This document shows positions 27,227-36,338 of a stretch of DNA of 64,000 nt, piece after piece (position 1 is the first letter of the stretch; each line of letters begins with the position of its first letter). The DNA is from Bacteroidales bacterium (GTDB lineage: Bacteria > Bacteroidota > Bacteroidia > Bacteroidales > JAFGXI01): contig JAFGXI010000010.1 in NCBI GenBank assembly GCA_016936665.1, positions 136,611-200,610 of the forward strand, read 5' to 3'. The notes under the pieces were generated by a model. That model saw only the letters and a program-made list of their open reading frames with translations, searched no databases and had not been told where the DNA came from. The position numbers were made by a program, and so were the translations under genes.

Positions 27227-29383
27227 ATGAAAGTTTTTTATAGTTTATTATTAGTATTAGTTACAAGTTTAAATATTAATGCTCAAATATTAAATCCTGT
27301 AAAATGGACATTCAGTTCAGAAAGAGTATCTGAAAGTGAATATGAGTTAATTTTTAACGCTAAAATTGATAAAGACTGGCATCTGTATTCTGTGTATTCT
27401 CCAGAAAATGGGCCTTTACCGCTTTTTTTCGATTTCGAAAAGAACGATGCATATGAGCTCGTCGGTAAAATTTCTGAAAGCCCAAAACCTCATGAAGTCT
27501 ATGAAGATATTTACAAAGTTACTGTAAAACAATTTTCAAACTTTGCAACCTTTAAACAGAAGGTAAAAGTTAATCAAACAAAAAAAATCATCGTAAAAGG
27601 ATTTCTCGACGGGCAATCTTGCTTAGATGATGGTATGTGTGTACCAATAACGGCAGACTTCGAGATTGTTTTAGACCCTAATGCGCCTTTAAAATCTACA
27701 AAAGCAGAGAGTGAGAAAGTAAATGAAGCATCTCACAAAAACACATCTGATGTTAATCACAAAGGCGATGCTCAATCGATAGAAGAACCATCTGCAAATA
27801 AAGAAATAGTTGAAGAAACAACACAAGACACAGCAATAGTTAGCGAAAGCGAAACGCCTATTAAAGAAGAAAACATTATTGCAGAAATGCAAGAAGAAAA
27901 CACACCGACAGAAGACAATACTGAAAATTCTTTATTGTGGTTTTTCATAGTAGCTTTTGGAGCAGGATTAGCCGCCATTTTAACGCCTTGCGTTTTCCCA
28001 ATGATACCGATGACGGTTTCCTTTTTCATGAAATCAGGGGATAATAAAGCCAAGGCAAAAGGCCAAGCTTTGTTTTATGCTTTTTCGATTATTGCTATTT
28101 ATACTATAATTGGAACCGTTGTAGCAGTCACTTTGGGGGCCAATTTTGCAAATTGGCTAAGTACACATTGGGTTCCAAATGTTTTTTTCTTTTTGATTTT
28201 TGTTTTTTTTGCATTTTCATTTTTTGGCATGTTCGAAATTACTTTACCAAGTTGGATTGTCAATAAATCTGATGCTCAAGCAGACAAAGGAGGTTGGTCT
28301 GGAGCCTTTTTTATGGCATTCACCCTTGTATTAGTTTCCTTTTCATGCACAGGTCCAATAGTAGGTGCAATTTTAGTAGAGTCTGCAAGTGGTGAAATTC
28401 TTAAACCTATCGTTGGCATGTTTGGTTTTTCTTTAGCATTTGCACTTCCTTTTGGAATTTTTGCTTTTTTCCCTGCTCTCATGAAAAACATGCCAAAGTC
28501 AGGAGGATGGTTAAATTCTGTAAAAGTAGTTTTAGGCTTCTTAGAATTGGCATTAGGTTTGAAATTTCTAAGCATAGCAGATCAAACTTATCATTGGGGA
28601 ATTTTAGATAGAGAAATTTATTTAGCCATTTGGATCGTTTTGTTTACACTCATGGGAATTTATTTATTAGGCAAGATTAAATTCTCGCACGATAGCGAAG
28701 TGAAATTTATTAGTGTACCAAGATTGATGTTTGTAATTATTACTTTCTCTTTTGTTGTTTACATGATTCCCGGTATGTTTGGTGCGCCACTAAAAATGTT
28801 GTCGGGGTATTTACCACCACAAGAGTCACACGATTTTGATATTAATGCTATTGTTAGAAATAATATTGAAACTGCAAACCTTAGTGTTTCAAACAATAAA
28901 ACAACCTGTGAAGAACCAAAATACGCAGATATTCTAGATTTACCGCACGGAATTAAAGGTTTCTTCGATTATGAACAAGCTTTAGCTTGCGCAAAAAAAC
29001 AAAACAAACCTATTTTCATAGATTTTACAGGACATGGTTGTGTTAACTGCAGAGAAATGGAAGCCAACGTTTGGTCTGACAACGATGTGTTGAAAAAATT
29101 AAAAAATGATTTTGTCGTTGTTGCTTTGTACGTCGATGACAAAACTGAACTTCCTGAAAATGAATGGTATATATCGACATACGACGGTAGAGAAAAGAAA
29201 ACGATTGGAAAAAAATATGCTGACTTTCAAATCTCAAAATTCAATGTAAATGCGCAACCATATTATGTAATATTGGATCACGAGGGCAACCAACTTACTA
29301 ATAAAGCCCATGCATACGATAAAAATATTGAAGCTTTTAAATCATTCCTCAACGAAGGATTAAAGAACTTTAAAAATAAATAA
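27227..29383 (+). CDS. dsbD: Protein-disulfide reductase DsbD
   Basis: This 718-aa protein has a signal peptide, an N-terminal DsbD-alpha-like domain with two cysteines (CLDDGMC near 131-137), a 70-residue acidic Glu/Thr/Ser linker (about 165-230), a multi-helix membrane domain of about eight segments (about 238-520) with TPCVFPMIP and SFSCTGPIVGAIL carrying the redox cysteines, and a C-terminal thioredoxin-like domain with Cys605-Val-Asn-Cys608. It transfers electrons from cytoplasmic thioredoxin to periplasmic substrates such as isomerases and cytochrome-maturation proteins. It has its own promoter and terminator. Confidence 0.94.
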   Translation: MKVFYSLLLVLVTSLNINAQILNPVKWTFSSERVSESEYELIFNAKIDKDWHLYSVYSPENGPLPLFFDFEKNDAYELVGKISESPKPHEVYEDIYKVTVKQFSNFATFKQKVKVNQTKKIIVKGFLDGQSCLDDGMCVPITADFEIVLDPNAPLKSTKAESEKVNEASHKNTSDVNHKGDAQSIEEPSANKEIVEETTQDTAIVSESETPIKEENIIAEMQEENTPTEDNTENSLLWFFIVAFGAGLAAILTPCVFPMIPMTVSFFMKSGDNKAKAKGQALFYAFSIIAIYTIIGTVVAVTLGANFANWLSTHWVPNVFFFLIFVFFAFSFFGMFEITLPSWIVNKSDAQADKGGWSGAFFMAFTLVLVSFSCTGPIVGAILVESASGEILKPIVGMFGFSLAFALPFGIFAFFPALMKNMPKSGGWLNSVKVVLGFLELALGLKFLSIADQTYHWGILDREIYLAIWIVLFTLMGIYLLGKIKFSHDSEVKFISVPRLMFVIITFSFVVYMIPGMFGAPLKMLSGYLPPQESHDFDINAIVRNNIETANLSVSNNKTTCEEPKYADILDLPHGIKGFFDYEQALACAKKQNKPIFIDFTGHGCVNCREMEANVWSDNDVLKKLKNDFVVVALYVDDKTELPENEWYISTYDGREKKTIGKKYADFQISKFNVNAQPYYVILDHEGNQLTNKAHAYDKNIEAFKSFLNEGLKNFKNK

Positions 29384-29387
29384 CAGC

Positions 29388-29413
29388 AAGCCGACAATTA
29401 AGTCGGCTTTTTT
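29388..29413 (+). terminator. Intrinsic terminator after dsbD
   Basis: AAGCCGAC and GTCGGCTT form an 8-bp stem with a 6-nt loop followed by a T run to 29413, five bases past the dsbD stop codon. Confidence 0.85.
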
Positions 29414-29458
29414 CATCCGAATTTTATAACAATTTTTTAGATTTACAGTATATAAAAA

Positions 29459-29488
29459 TTGTTAAGTCAAAAATATTACCTAAATTAG
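29459..29488 (+). promoter_or_regulatory. Candidate promoter for the 29.5-30.9 kb operon
   Basis: TTG (29459-29461), an exact 19-bp spacer and TAAATTAG (29481-29488) match the Bacteroidota consensus except for one base in the -7 TTTG. It lies 33 bp upstream of the lipoprotein ATG. Confidence 0.5.
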
Positions 29489-29521
29489 CCACAGAATACA
29501 AACCAAAACAGATCATAGATT

Positions 29522-30424
29522 ATGTACAAATCAAAACTACCATTAAGCATTCTCGTTTTATTGATGGGAGCCTTAATTTTTGGCTGTAGCAATCCGGAAC
29601 AGACAACAACACCGGAAGATGAAATTGATCAGGAAATTACGCAGCAATTTGAGGAAGATTTTAACCAAGCAAAACAAGTGTTTTACTCACTTCCTTCTCC
29701 TATTGAAACTGCAATGTTAATGAAACGTGCAGGCGCAAAATACGACGAAAACTTGCTTAACCCTATCAACAACATTCCAAACTACAGTACAACTTTACAA
29801 AAAGCGTTAAATTTAGGTATTTACAGTGCTGACCTAAGTTTTGTTAGTATGTTCGATCAATCGCAAGCCTCTATAAAATATTTATCGGCAACCAAGCGAT
29901 TAGCTGACGATTTAGGTATATTAAATGCCGTAGATCAAAGCTACATCACAAGAATGGAAAACAACATTAATAGCAGAGACTCATTAATGGAAATTATTTC
30001 TGAAACTTTTATGAACTCAAATGCCTTCCTGAAAGAAAATAAACGTCCAGAATTGGCGGCTATTGTATTAGCAGGAGGTTGGGTTGAAGGCTTATATATT
30101 GCTACTCAAATCACAAAAAACACGAGCGACAATCAAGAACTTAAAGATCGAATTATTGACCAAAGACTGTCTTTGACTACTTTATTAAGCTTATTGGGGA
30201 AATATAAAGATGATGAAAATGTTAAAATTATTACTGACGATTTCTCAAAAATCAAAGAAATCTATGATAACATTAACGTTGCTACATCAGAAATTAAAGC
30301 TGTAGTTGATAATAAAACAAATGTAACTACACTTGAATCTACAACAACCTCAACTTTCTCGAACGAAGATTTTATAAAGTTGAGCGATTTAGTCTCTAAT
30401 ATCAGAAATAACTATACAAAATAA
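29522..30424 (+). CDS. Lipoprotein of unknown function, first gene of a two-gene operon
   Basis: This 300-aa protein has a clear lipoprotein signal peptide (lipobox IFGC, Cys22). The mature part is acidic, almost entirely helical, and rich in Glu, Asp, Asn and Ser, without disulphides, enzymatic motifs or membrane segments. I do not recognise the family. It is followed after 10 bp by a small secreted protein, and the pair is bracketed by a promoter-like element and a strong terminator, so they are probably a unit. Location: likely periplasmic side of the inner or outer membrane. Confidence 0.75.
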   Translation: MYKSKLPLSILVLLMGALIFGCSNPEQTTTPEDEIDQEITQQFEEDFNQAKQVFYSLPSPIETAMLMKRAGAKYDENLLNPINNIPNYSTTLQKALNLGIYSADLSFVSMFDQSQASIKYLSATKRLADDLGILNAVDQSYITRMENNINSRDSLMEIISETFMNSNAFLKENKRPELAAIVLAGGWVEGLYIATQITKNTSDNQELKDRIIDQRLSLTTLLSLLGKYKDDENVKIITDDFSKIKEIYDNINVATSEIKAVVDNKTNVTTLESTTTSTFSNEDFIKLSDLVSNIRNNYTK

Positions 30425-30434
30425 GCTAAGCACG

Positions 30435-30890
30435 ATGAAGAAATTTACAATAATATTAGCCGTATTTGGTTTGTTTATGCTGTCTTCGCAAACAGCAAAA
30501 GCACAATGTAAAACTTTCGCAAAAGGAACTTGTAAAACAGAACTTTTACCTTTTGTTCACGATGGTATATACAACGCAACAGTATTATCGGAAGGCGAAA
30601 CTGTTGAATTATACAAAACATTTTACTCCGGACAAGACTATAGAATTGTGGTTTGCGGAGACGAAAATTTACCACCTATCGAATTTCAAATTTTAGATGG
30701 CGACAGGAATGTTTTATTTGATAATAGAGAAGCTAATCTTGCTAAAGTCTGGGATTTCAAACTTAGTTCTAGCCAAATGTTAGTCGTTTCTATTCAAGTT
30801 CAAACCTCAGAAGAAATGTCTGACGAAATTAAAAGTGGATGTGTAGCTGTTTTAGTTGGATTTATGAATATTGAAAATAAACTAGAATAG
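30435..30890 (+). CDS. Small secreted protein of unknown function
   Basis: This 151-aa protein has a signal peptide (MKKFTIILAVFGLFMLSSQT, cleavage near AKAQ) followed by a beta-rich domain with four cysteines: two near the mature N-terminus (CKTFAKGTC), one in VVCGDE and one in KSGCVAV, compatible with two disulphides. The FYSGQDYRIVV and FDNREANLAKVWDFKLSSS segments look like a compact beta-sandwich. I cannot name the family. It is encoded 10 bp downstream of the lipoprotein gene; the two proteins may act together in the periplasm. Confidence 0.75.
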   Translation: MKKFTIILAVFGLFMLSSQTAKAQCKTFAKGTCKTELLPFVHDGIYNATVLSEGETVELYKTFYSGQDYRIVVCGDENLPPIEFQILDGDRNVLFDNREANLAKVWDFKLSSSQMLVVSIQVQTSEEMSDEIKSGCVAVLVGFMNIENKLE

Positions 30891-30911
30891 CTTATTTATT
30901 TATAAAAATAT

Positions 30912-30937
30912 AGGCAGCTCATAGGGCTGCCTTTTTT
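30912..30937 (+). terminator. Intrinsic terminator of the unknown envelope operon
   Basis: AGGCAGC pairs with GCTGCCT around a 7-nt loop, followed by six T. It ends 5 bp before the start codon of the M1 peptidase gene, which leaves no visible room for a separate promoter. Confidence 0.85.
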
Positions 30938-30942
30938 GTTGT

Positions 30943-33795
30943 ATGTCTAATAATAAATTCTCAATATTTTTTCTCTTTTTATTAATTTTCTCCGTTACTA
31001 AAGGGCAATCGCCATACTTTCAGCAACGTGTTCATTTTTTTATTGAAGTTGAACTAAAAGGCCACATGCTTTATGCCTCCGAAACAATAATATATACTAA
31101 CAAATCTGGATTAAATTTAGATACAATCTACTTTCATCTGTGGCCAAATGCTTATCGCTCAATCAACACAGCATACGGACAAGAACAAATTCTTTCTAAA
31201 AATATCGATTATGTCAAATATCAATCGGACTATTCGGGATGGATCGATAGCTTAAATTTCACAGTCGATAATGAAGCTGTTGAATTCCTTGAATACCAAA
31301 ATAATTCGGACATTGCCTATATTAAACTAAATCATACATTAAAAAGTGGCGACTCCATTGAAATTAAAACACCTTTCAAAGTAAAAGTTCCATTATTAAG
31401 CTCAAGGCTGGGATATATCGAGAATTTATTTCACATCAGCCAATGGTTTCCTAAACCAGCTGTATTCGATAAAGAAGGATGGCATATGATGCCTTATCTA
31501 AATCAAGGAGAATTTTATTCTGAATTTGGTAATTTCGATGTAAAGATTACTGTTCCCAACAATTACACAATAGCATCTAGTGGGGAGTTAGTAAAGCAAT
31601 GGCACAATAAAACTACTAAAACAGAAGAATATACTTTAGAAGATGCACATGACTTTGCTTGGTTTGCTAGTCCTGAATATTCTGTTAAAACAGATTCTGT
31701 GCAGCTCCCTTATTCTGAAAATTGGGTAAAAATTCAGATTTACACCTACAATGTCGATGAAAGTTGGAATAATGCAATACAGTATGCAAAAGATGCTATT
31801 TACTTCTACTCACTTTGGGTCGGAGATTATCCCTATTCGATATGCAAAGTAGTTCAAGGTGACATTCAAGCCGGTGGAGGGATGGAGTACCCTACAATTA
31901 CTGTGATTGGCGATGATGGTGTTGGCGAGAGTACAATTACTCTTGAAACTGTAATCATGCACGAGATAGGTCATAATTGGTTTTATGGCGCGCTTGGAAG
32001 CAACGAAAGAGATTATCCTTGGATGGATGAAGGACTCAACTCAGCATTTGAAACAAGATATATTGAAACGAAATATCCATATTCGACCGAAAATATTGAT
32101 ATTCCAATAAAATTATTTCAGTATCCTATTTACAAAAGAGATTTTATTGCCTATCAAGCTTTAGCCACAAGACACTTAGACCAAATTTCAAATTTAAACT
32201 CCGAAGTCTACAATGGACTCAATTATGGGGCTATAGTTTATAAAAAAAATGCAGCAATTTTTAATTATATAAGGGCTTCGTTGGGTGATGCTATTTTTGA
32301 TAGCGTCATTAAACAGTATTATTTGGATTGGAAATTTAAACATCCACAACCTAAAGATTTTACAAATTACTTTAAAGCATTTCCTGAAGCTTATAAATCT
32401 TTGGAAGAAATTCTTTATACTAACAAGCAGGTCGATTATTCGATAAAAAAAGCTAAACAGATTTCAAAGAATCAATACAAAATAGAACTAAAAAACAATA
32501 GAAACAGTTTAACAAGCACTATTCTCCAATCTTCATTTAATGATAGTATAACCGGGCAATGGTATATTCCTTCGTTTAAACGAGATACCTGTTTAATTAT
32601 AAATGCTGAGGCTGATGCATTTATTATCGATAAATACTATAAAACGCTTGACTTAAACAGAAAAAATAACTTTTCAAAAACAGAAGGGATTTTAAAAAGG
32701 AAAAAGGGGGTCTCCGTAAAATTTATTGGTTCGCAACAAAAAGAAGGATATCACAATTTTTATTTCACTCCAGTCGGTGGCTATAATGAAAACAACGGGT
32801 TCATGCTTGGAAGCGCCTTTTTAAGCAATCTTGCCTTTCCAAATCGTTTTGAGTATCTAATTATGCCAATGTACGCTTTTGCATCAAAAAACATCACAGG
32901 AATAGGTTCTATAAAATATCACTTTCCATTTTATTCCTCACTATTTCAAGAAGTTACACCTTTTATAAATGTTAAAAGTTTCGGCCTTACTCCTAATAAA
33001 CCTTTCTATAAGCTCGAAAGTGGTTTATGTTTAATATTAAGTCCCTATTTAAATAAAAACATACCAAAAACTTACTTATACTTATCACATATTATTGCAA
33101 ATCAGAATTTTAACTACGAAAAGTACAATCAGTTTCTTGATTTCAAAATTGAAAGTCAAAACAAAAGATGGTATAACCCTTATAATTATAGTATTGAATT
33201 AACTAGCCATAAAGACTTTAGTCTGGTAGAACTAGATGTTGAACAAGTGCTGAGTTATATAAAGCCAAAAACTGGTTTAAGATTGCAATTTTATATCGCT
33301 GCATTCTTATATAACAATAGCAATAATGGATTATTTAATATCAATTTATCGGGAACTAAAAACTATAACGACTATAAATACCAAGAAACATTCATTGGCA
33401 GAAATCAAGATTATAATCAATTTTGGGCTCACCAAATGGTTGGTAATCAAGGTTCTTTTGCGCATATTACAGGCTACTCTTCCAATCGATGGCTAAGTGC
33501 TTTATCAGTTAGTTCGAGCTTACCTTTTAATACGCCATTTGAATTTCGTCTCAACCTCGCGGCATTCGAAAAAAGCGACTACTTTTTTAATAAGGGAATT
33601 GCTTGGGAAACCGTTTTAGTTATACACCTAATTAGAGACTTTATCGAAATTCAAGTTCCTCTATGGAGCGCAGATGGTATAAAAAAATCTAACCAATTGT
33701 ATGTTGAACACAACATAGAAAAAGTTAGATTCCAGATTCAATTTAATCAACTAAATATCAACAAGATAAACCGATCAATCGAACAGTTATTTTAA
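30943..33795 (+). CDS. M1-family zinc metallopeptidase, exported
   Basis: This 950-aa protein has a signal peptide (MSNNKFSIFFLFLLIFSVTKG), an N-terminal beta-saddle domain, and a gluzincin catalytic domain: GGGMEYPT substrate motif, His340-Glu-x-x-His344 and third ligand Glu363 (PWMDEGLN). The last ~350 residues form a beta-rich C-terminal extension with many aromatic residues, resembling an outer-membrane or surface domain rather than the usual helical C-terminal domain of PepN. It likely trims peptides outside the cytoplasm. The start codon lies just after a terminator hairpin, which suggests read-through or a hidden promoter. Confidence 0.9.
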   Translation: MSNNKFSIFFLFLLIFSVTKGQSPYFQQRVHFFIEVELKGHMLYASETIIYTNKSGLNLDTIYFHLWPNAYRSINTAYGQEQILSKNIDYVKYQSDYSGWIDSLNFTVDNEAVEFLEYQNNSDIAYIKLNHTLKSGDSIEIKTPFKVKVPLLSSRLGYIENLFHISQWFPKPAVFDKEGWHMMPYLNQGEFYSEFGNFDVKITVPNNYTIASSGELVKQWHNKTTKTEEYTLEDAHDFAWFASPEYSVKTDSVQLPYSENWVKIQIYTYNVDESWNNAIQYAKDAIYFYSLWVGDYPYSICKVVQGDIQAGGGMEYPTITVIGDDGVGESTITLETVIMHEIGHNWFYGALGSNERDYPWMDEGLNSAFETRYIETKYPYSTENIDIPIKLFQYPIYKRDFIAYQALATRHLDQISNLNSEVYNGLNYGAIVYKKNAAIFNYIRASLGDAIFDSVIKQYYLDWKFKHPQPKDFTNYFKAFPEAYKSLEEILYTNKQVDYSIKKAKQISKNQYKIELKNNRNSLTSTILQSSFNDSITGQWYIPSFKRDTCLIINAEADAFIIDKYYKTLDLNRKNNFSKTEGILKRKKGVSVKFIGSQQKEGYHNFYFTPVGGYNENNGFMLGSAFLSNLAFPNRFEYLIMPMYAFASKNITGIGSIKYHFPFYSSLFQEVTPFINVKSFGLTPNKPFYKLESGLCLILSPYLNKNIPKTYLYLSHIIANQNFNYEKYNQFLDFKIESQNKRWYNPYNYSIELTSHKDFSLVELDVEQVLSYIKPKTGLRLQFYIAAFLYNNSNNGLFNINLSGTKNYNDYKYQETFIGRNQDYNQFWAHQMVGNQGSFAHITGYSSNRWLSALSVSSSLPFNTPFEFRLNLAAFEKSDYFFNKGIAWETVLVIHLIRDFIEIQVPLWSADGIKKSNQLYVEHNIEKVRFQIQFNQLNINKINRSIEQLF

Positions 33796-33801
33796 AGCTA
33801 T

Positions 33802-34398
33802 CTATTTTTTTAGATAATTAGCCATAATTTTCTGTATGTATTTTCCTAGAATATCAAATTCCAAGTTCACTACAGTTCCTACTTCAAATGTATGAAAATT
33901 AGTTATCTCATAGGTAAAAGGAATGATGGCAACCTGAAAAGATGCATCTTTAGAATTGACGACTGTAAGGCTAACTCCATTCACCGATACAGAACCTTTT
34001 TCTACTGTGATGTTTCCTTTAGTAGGGTCGTATTCGAAAGTATAATACCAGCTACCATCGGCCTCTTCAATCTTTGTGCAAACAGCTGTTTGGTCGACAT
34101 GACCTTGTACAATATGACCATCGAGAAATGCATCCGGTTTCATGCTTCTTTCAACATTTACTTTAGAGCCAACTTCAAGTCTTCCTAGATTTGATTTATC
34201 AAGGGTTTCTTGAATCGCTGTAACCGTATAGGTGTCATTATTTACTTCTACAACAGTTAGGCAAACGCCGTTATGCGAGATGCTTTGATCGATAGACAGA
34301 TCCTTCACAAAACTACATGTTAAGGTGATATGCAGATTTTCTTTTTCTTTACGCAGATTTTTTACTACCGCAATTTCTTCGACAATTCCTGAAAACAT
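33802..34398 (-). CDS. ribE: Riboflavin synthase alpha subunit
   Basis: This 198-aa protein has the duplicated lumazine-binding fold: first copy MFSGIVEEIAVV ... ISHNGVCLTVVEV, second copy DGHIVQGHVDQTA ... VSVNGVSLTVV. It joins two 6,7-dimethyl-8-ribityllumazine molecules to make riboflavin. It stands alone on the minus strand, convergent with the M1 peptidase gene, and no other rib genes are in the window. The start ATG begins the conserved first strand, so the start is secure. Confidence 0.96.
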   Translation of the reverse strand: MFSGIVEEIAVVKNLRKEKENLHITLTCSFVKDLSIDQSISHNGVCLTVVEVNNDTYTVTAIQETLDKSNLGRLEVGSKVNVERSMKPDAFLDGHIVQGHVDQTAVCTKIEEADGSWYYTFEYDPTKGNITVEKGSVSVNGVSLTVVNSKDASFQVAIIPFTYEITNFHTFEVGTVVNLEFDILGKYIQKIMANYLKK

Positions 34399-34413
34399 AA
34401 TTTTTTTTTCTTA

Positions 34414-34421
34414 CAAAGTTA
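34414..34421 (-). promoter_or_regulatory. Candidate -7 element for ribE
   Basis: TAACTTTG on the minus strand, 15 bp before the ribE ATG, matches TAnnTTTG exactly. No -33 element is obvious. I see no FMN riboswitch in the short upstream gap. Confidence 0.42.
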
Positions 34422-34433
34422 ACTGATATTGTC

Positions 34434-35087
34434 TTAATATGGTTTGATCGCTCTTAATATTTCGCGTTTACCCGGAGGCCCTGCTAGTTTTTCGATTTTA
34501 AATCCAACAGACTTTAGCGCTCTTTTAACAGTTCCCTTAACTGAGTACGTTACAAGAATACCTCCTGGAATTAAATAATCAAATATTTTTGAGAATAATT
34601 CTTCAGTCCACAATTCCGGCTGTGTATCTGGAGAGAAAGCATCCCAAAAAACGAGATGATAAAATTCTGAATGCTCAAATGATTTAATGTCTATCTTATA
34701 TTTCGTCAAATTGAAATAATCTGATAGTATAGAATCATTACCCCAAGAAGCATTGTTTACTTGCGTTAAAGCGTTAAACAAGAAATCATCGTTCGATTTC
34801 AGACTGGAAGTTTCTATGGGATAATACTCTACTGAGTAATAACTGCATTTTTGCTTATTGCTGTTCGACCAAATATAAGATAAGGCTGCATTGAGACCCG
34901 TACCAAATCCCATTTCAAAAATATTTAAATTAGAGAATTTTGGCGATATATATTGTAAACCCTCTTTAATAAAAATATGCGTCGACTCTGTAAAAGCTCC
35001 GTTAACAGAATGATAATGTTCGTCGAATATTTGACTATATAAGGTGTAACTTCCGTCTTCTGTTTTAATAATTGTATTTTGATTCAT
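34434..35087 (-). CDS. tRNA U34 methyltransferase MnmD-like (MnmC methyltransferase-domain family)
   Basis: I set the start at the ATG at 35087 (217 aa). An in-frame ATG at 35108 would put its first seven codons inside the T-tract of the rplI terminator, so it is unlikely. The protein has the MnmC1-type signature: EDGSYTLYS, FGTGLNA (SAM loop), VFWDAFSPDTQPELWT and the C-terminal LAGPPGKREILRA. This family methylates the 5-aminomethyl group of uridine-34 in tRNA wobble positions. It is a stand-alone domain without the oxidase part. It lies downstream of the ribosomal-protein operon. Confidence 0.85.
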   Translation of the reverse strand: MNQNTIIKTEDGSYTLYSQIFDEHYHSVNGAFTESTHIFIKEGLQYISPKFSNLNIFEMGFGTGLNAALSYIWSNSNKQKCSYYSVEYYPIETSSLKSNDDFLFNALTQVNNASWGNDSILSDYFNLTKYKIDIKSFEHSEFYHLVFWDAFSPDTQPELWTEELFSKIFDYLIPGGILVTYSVKGTVKRALKSVGFKIEKLAGPPGKREILRAIKPY

Positions 35088-35090
35088 GGC

Positions 35091-35115
35091 AAAAAAAAAG
35101 CTACCCAAAGGTAGC
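35091..35115 (-). terminator. Intrinsic terminator of the S6-S18-L9 operon
   Basis: On the minus strand GCTACC-TTTG-GGTAGC forms a 6-bp stem with a tetraloop followed by nine T, 22 bp past the rplI stop codon. The T-tract overlaps the upstream alternative start of the MnmD-like gene. Confidence 0.85.
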
Positions 35116-35137
35116 CTTATAATATTATTTGATGAGC

Positions 35138-35584
35138 TTACTCAGCTACAACTTCAAATTTAATTTCGGCAGATACTTCTCTGTGTAATTTAGCTACAGC
35201 AGTGTATTCTCCAACTTCTTTAATACCATCAGTTTTAAGAACAATTTTCTTTCTATCTACCTCTATGCCTTCTTTAGCCATAGCATCTGATAACTGTATT
35301 GTATTAACTGTACCGAAAATTTTACCGGTTGAACTAACTTTAGCACCCACTTTAAGGTTAAGATTTTGAATTTTAGCAGCTAATTCTAAGGCTTCATTTT
35401 TAATCTTTTCTTCTTTGTGAGCTCTTTGTTTAAGGTTCTCAGCATGTATTTTTTTAGCAGAATCTGTAGCTAAAATTGCAATGCCTTGAGGAATAAGGTA
35501 ATTTCTACCATATCCGTTTTTTACTACGATGATATCATCTTTAAAACCTAAATTACTGATATCTTGTTTTAAAATTACTTCCAT
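35138..35584 (-). CDS. rplI: 50S ribosomal protein L9
   Basis: This 148-aa protein has the L9 N-terminal domain MEVILKQDISNLG-F-D-I-VKNGYGRNYLIPQG, a central helix rich in Ala, Lys and Glu, and the C-terminal domain (LKVGAKVSSTGKIFGTVN, followed by a V-S-A-E-I-KFEVVAE end). It binds 23S rRNA near the L1 stalk. It is the third gene of the rpsF-rpsR-rplI operon, 12 bp after rpsR. Confidence 0.97.
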   Translation of the reverse strand: MEVILKQDISNLGFKDDIIVVKNGYGRNYLIPQGIAILATDSAKKIHAENLKQRAHKEEKIKNEALELAAKIQNLNLKVGAKVSSTGKIFGTVNTIQLSDAMAKEGIEVDRKKIVLKTDGIKEVGEYTAVAKLHREVSAEIKFEVVAE

Positions 35585-35596
35585 TGCTTACCCTCC

Positions 35597-35866
35597 TTAT
35601 TTCAAGTTATCAATTACGTATGGTAACAAAGCGATGTGTCTTGCACGTTTAACACTTTGAGCCACTTTTCTTTGGAATTTCAAAGATGTACCGGTTAAAC
35701 GACGAGGTAAAATCTTACCTTGTTCATTTAAAAATTTCTTCAAAAACTGAGCATCTTTATAATCGACATATTTAATTCTGCTCTTTTTAAAACGACAGTA
35801 TTTCTTTTTAGTAGTATCTACAGCTATTGGCGTTAAGTAACGCACATCTCCTTGATTTGCTTTCAT
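35597..35866 (-). CDS. rpsR: 30S ribosomal protein S18
   Basis: This 89-aa basic protein carries the S18 core: [21 protein letters not shown], then [19 protein letters not shown] and the C-terminal [18 protein letters not shown] end ([13 protein letters not shown]). It binds S6 and 16S rRNA in the platform of the small subunit. It is the middle gene of rpsF-rpsR-rplI, 3 bp after rpsF. Confidence 0.97.
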   Translation of the reverse strand: MKANQGDVRYLTPIAVDTTKKKYCRFKKSRIKYVDYKDAQFLKKFLNEQGKILPRRLTGTSLKFQRKVAQSVKRARHIALLPYVIDNLK

Positions 35867-35869
35867 AAC

Positions 35870-36217
35870 TTAGGCCTCCTTCTTTTCTGACATTTTACCT
35901 CTTCTTCGTATAGCATACTCAACAGCATACTTGTCCATCTTGAAGGTTAAGAATCTAATAACCTTTTCGTCGCGTTTGAATTCAATTTCAAACTTAGCAA
36001 TAAGCTCTGGATTAGCTTTAAATTGGAACAACTGGTAAAATCCAGTCGATTTCTTTTGAATTGGGTAAGCTAACTTTTTTAGGCCCCAATTTTCTTCGTT
36101 TACAATTTCTGCTCCATTAGAAGTCAAAAATTCTTTGTACTTGGTAACCGCTTCCTTTACCTGAGTTTCAGATAAAACGGGAGTTAAAATGAAAACGGTT
36201 TCGTAATCTCTAAGCAT
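35870..36217 (-). CDS. rpsF: 30S ribosomal protein S6
   Basis: This 115-aa protein begins [15 protein letters not shown] and has the [19 protein letters not shown] motif of S6, ending in a lysine- and glutamate-rich tail. It pairs with S18 on the small-subunit platform. It is the first gene of the operon. No ssb gene lies between rpsF and rpsR, which is the usual Bacteroidota arrangement. I saw no clear S6:S18 leader RNA. Confidence 0.97.
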   Translation of the reverse strand: MLRDYETVFILTPVLSETQVKEAVTKYKEFLTSNGAEIVNEENWGLKKLAYPIQKKSTGFYQLFQFKANPELIAKFEIEFKRDEKVIRFLTFKMDKYAVEYAIRRRGKMSEKKEA

Positions 36218-36244
36218 TTTAAACTGTTTTTAAAATTAAGACTG

Positions 36245-36274
36245 CAAAGATAACAATTTCTAATGGATTACAAA
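36245..36274 (-). promoter_or_regulatory. Bacteroidota promoter for rpsF-rpsR-rplI
   Basis: On the minus strand TTTG (36274-36271), an 18-bp spacer and TATCTTTG (36252-36245) closely match TTTG-N19-TAnnTTTG. The expected start is about 20 nt upstream of the rpsF ATG. Confidence 0.68.
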
Positions 36275-36285
36275 GTGCATAGCAA

Positions 36286-36317
36286 TAAAAAAGGTCACAT
36301 TAAACAACGCGACCTTT
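36286..36317 (-). terminator. Intrinsic terminator after the 36.3-37.2 kb lipoprotein gene
   Basis: On the minus strand AAAGGTCGC pairs with GTGACCTTT (nine pairs including one G-T) around a 10-nt loop and is followed by T residues. It separates the lipoprotein gene from the ribosomal-protein operon. Confidence 0.75.
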
Positions 36318-36338
36318 AATATATTTTTATGATTGAAA

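Noticed and set aside
30466..30696. A 76-codon plus-strand frame inside the small secreted-protein gene
   Set aside because: It is an alternative frame within a gene with a strong signal peptide and better composition.
35088..35108. Upstream start giving the MnmD-like protein an extra MGSFFFA
   Set aside because: Those codons are the stem end and T-tract of the rplI terminator, so they are unlikely to be translated.
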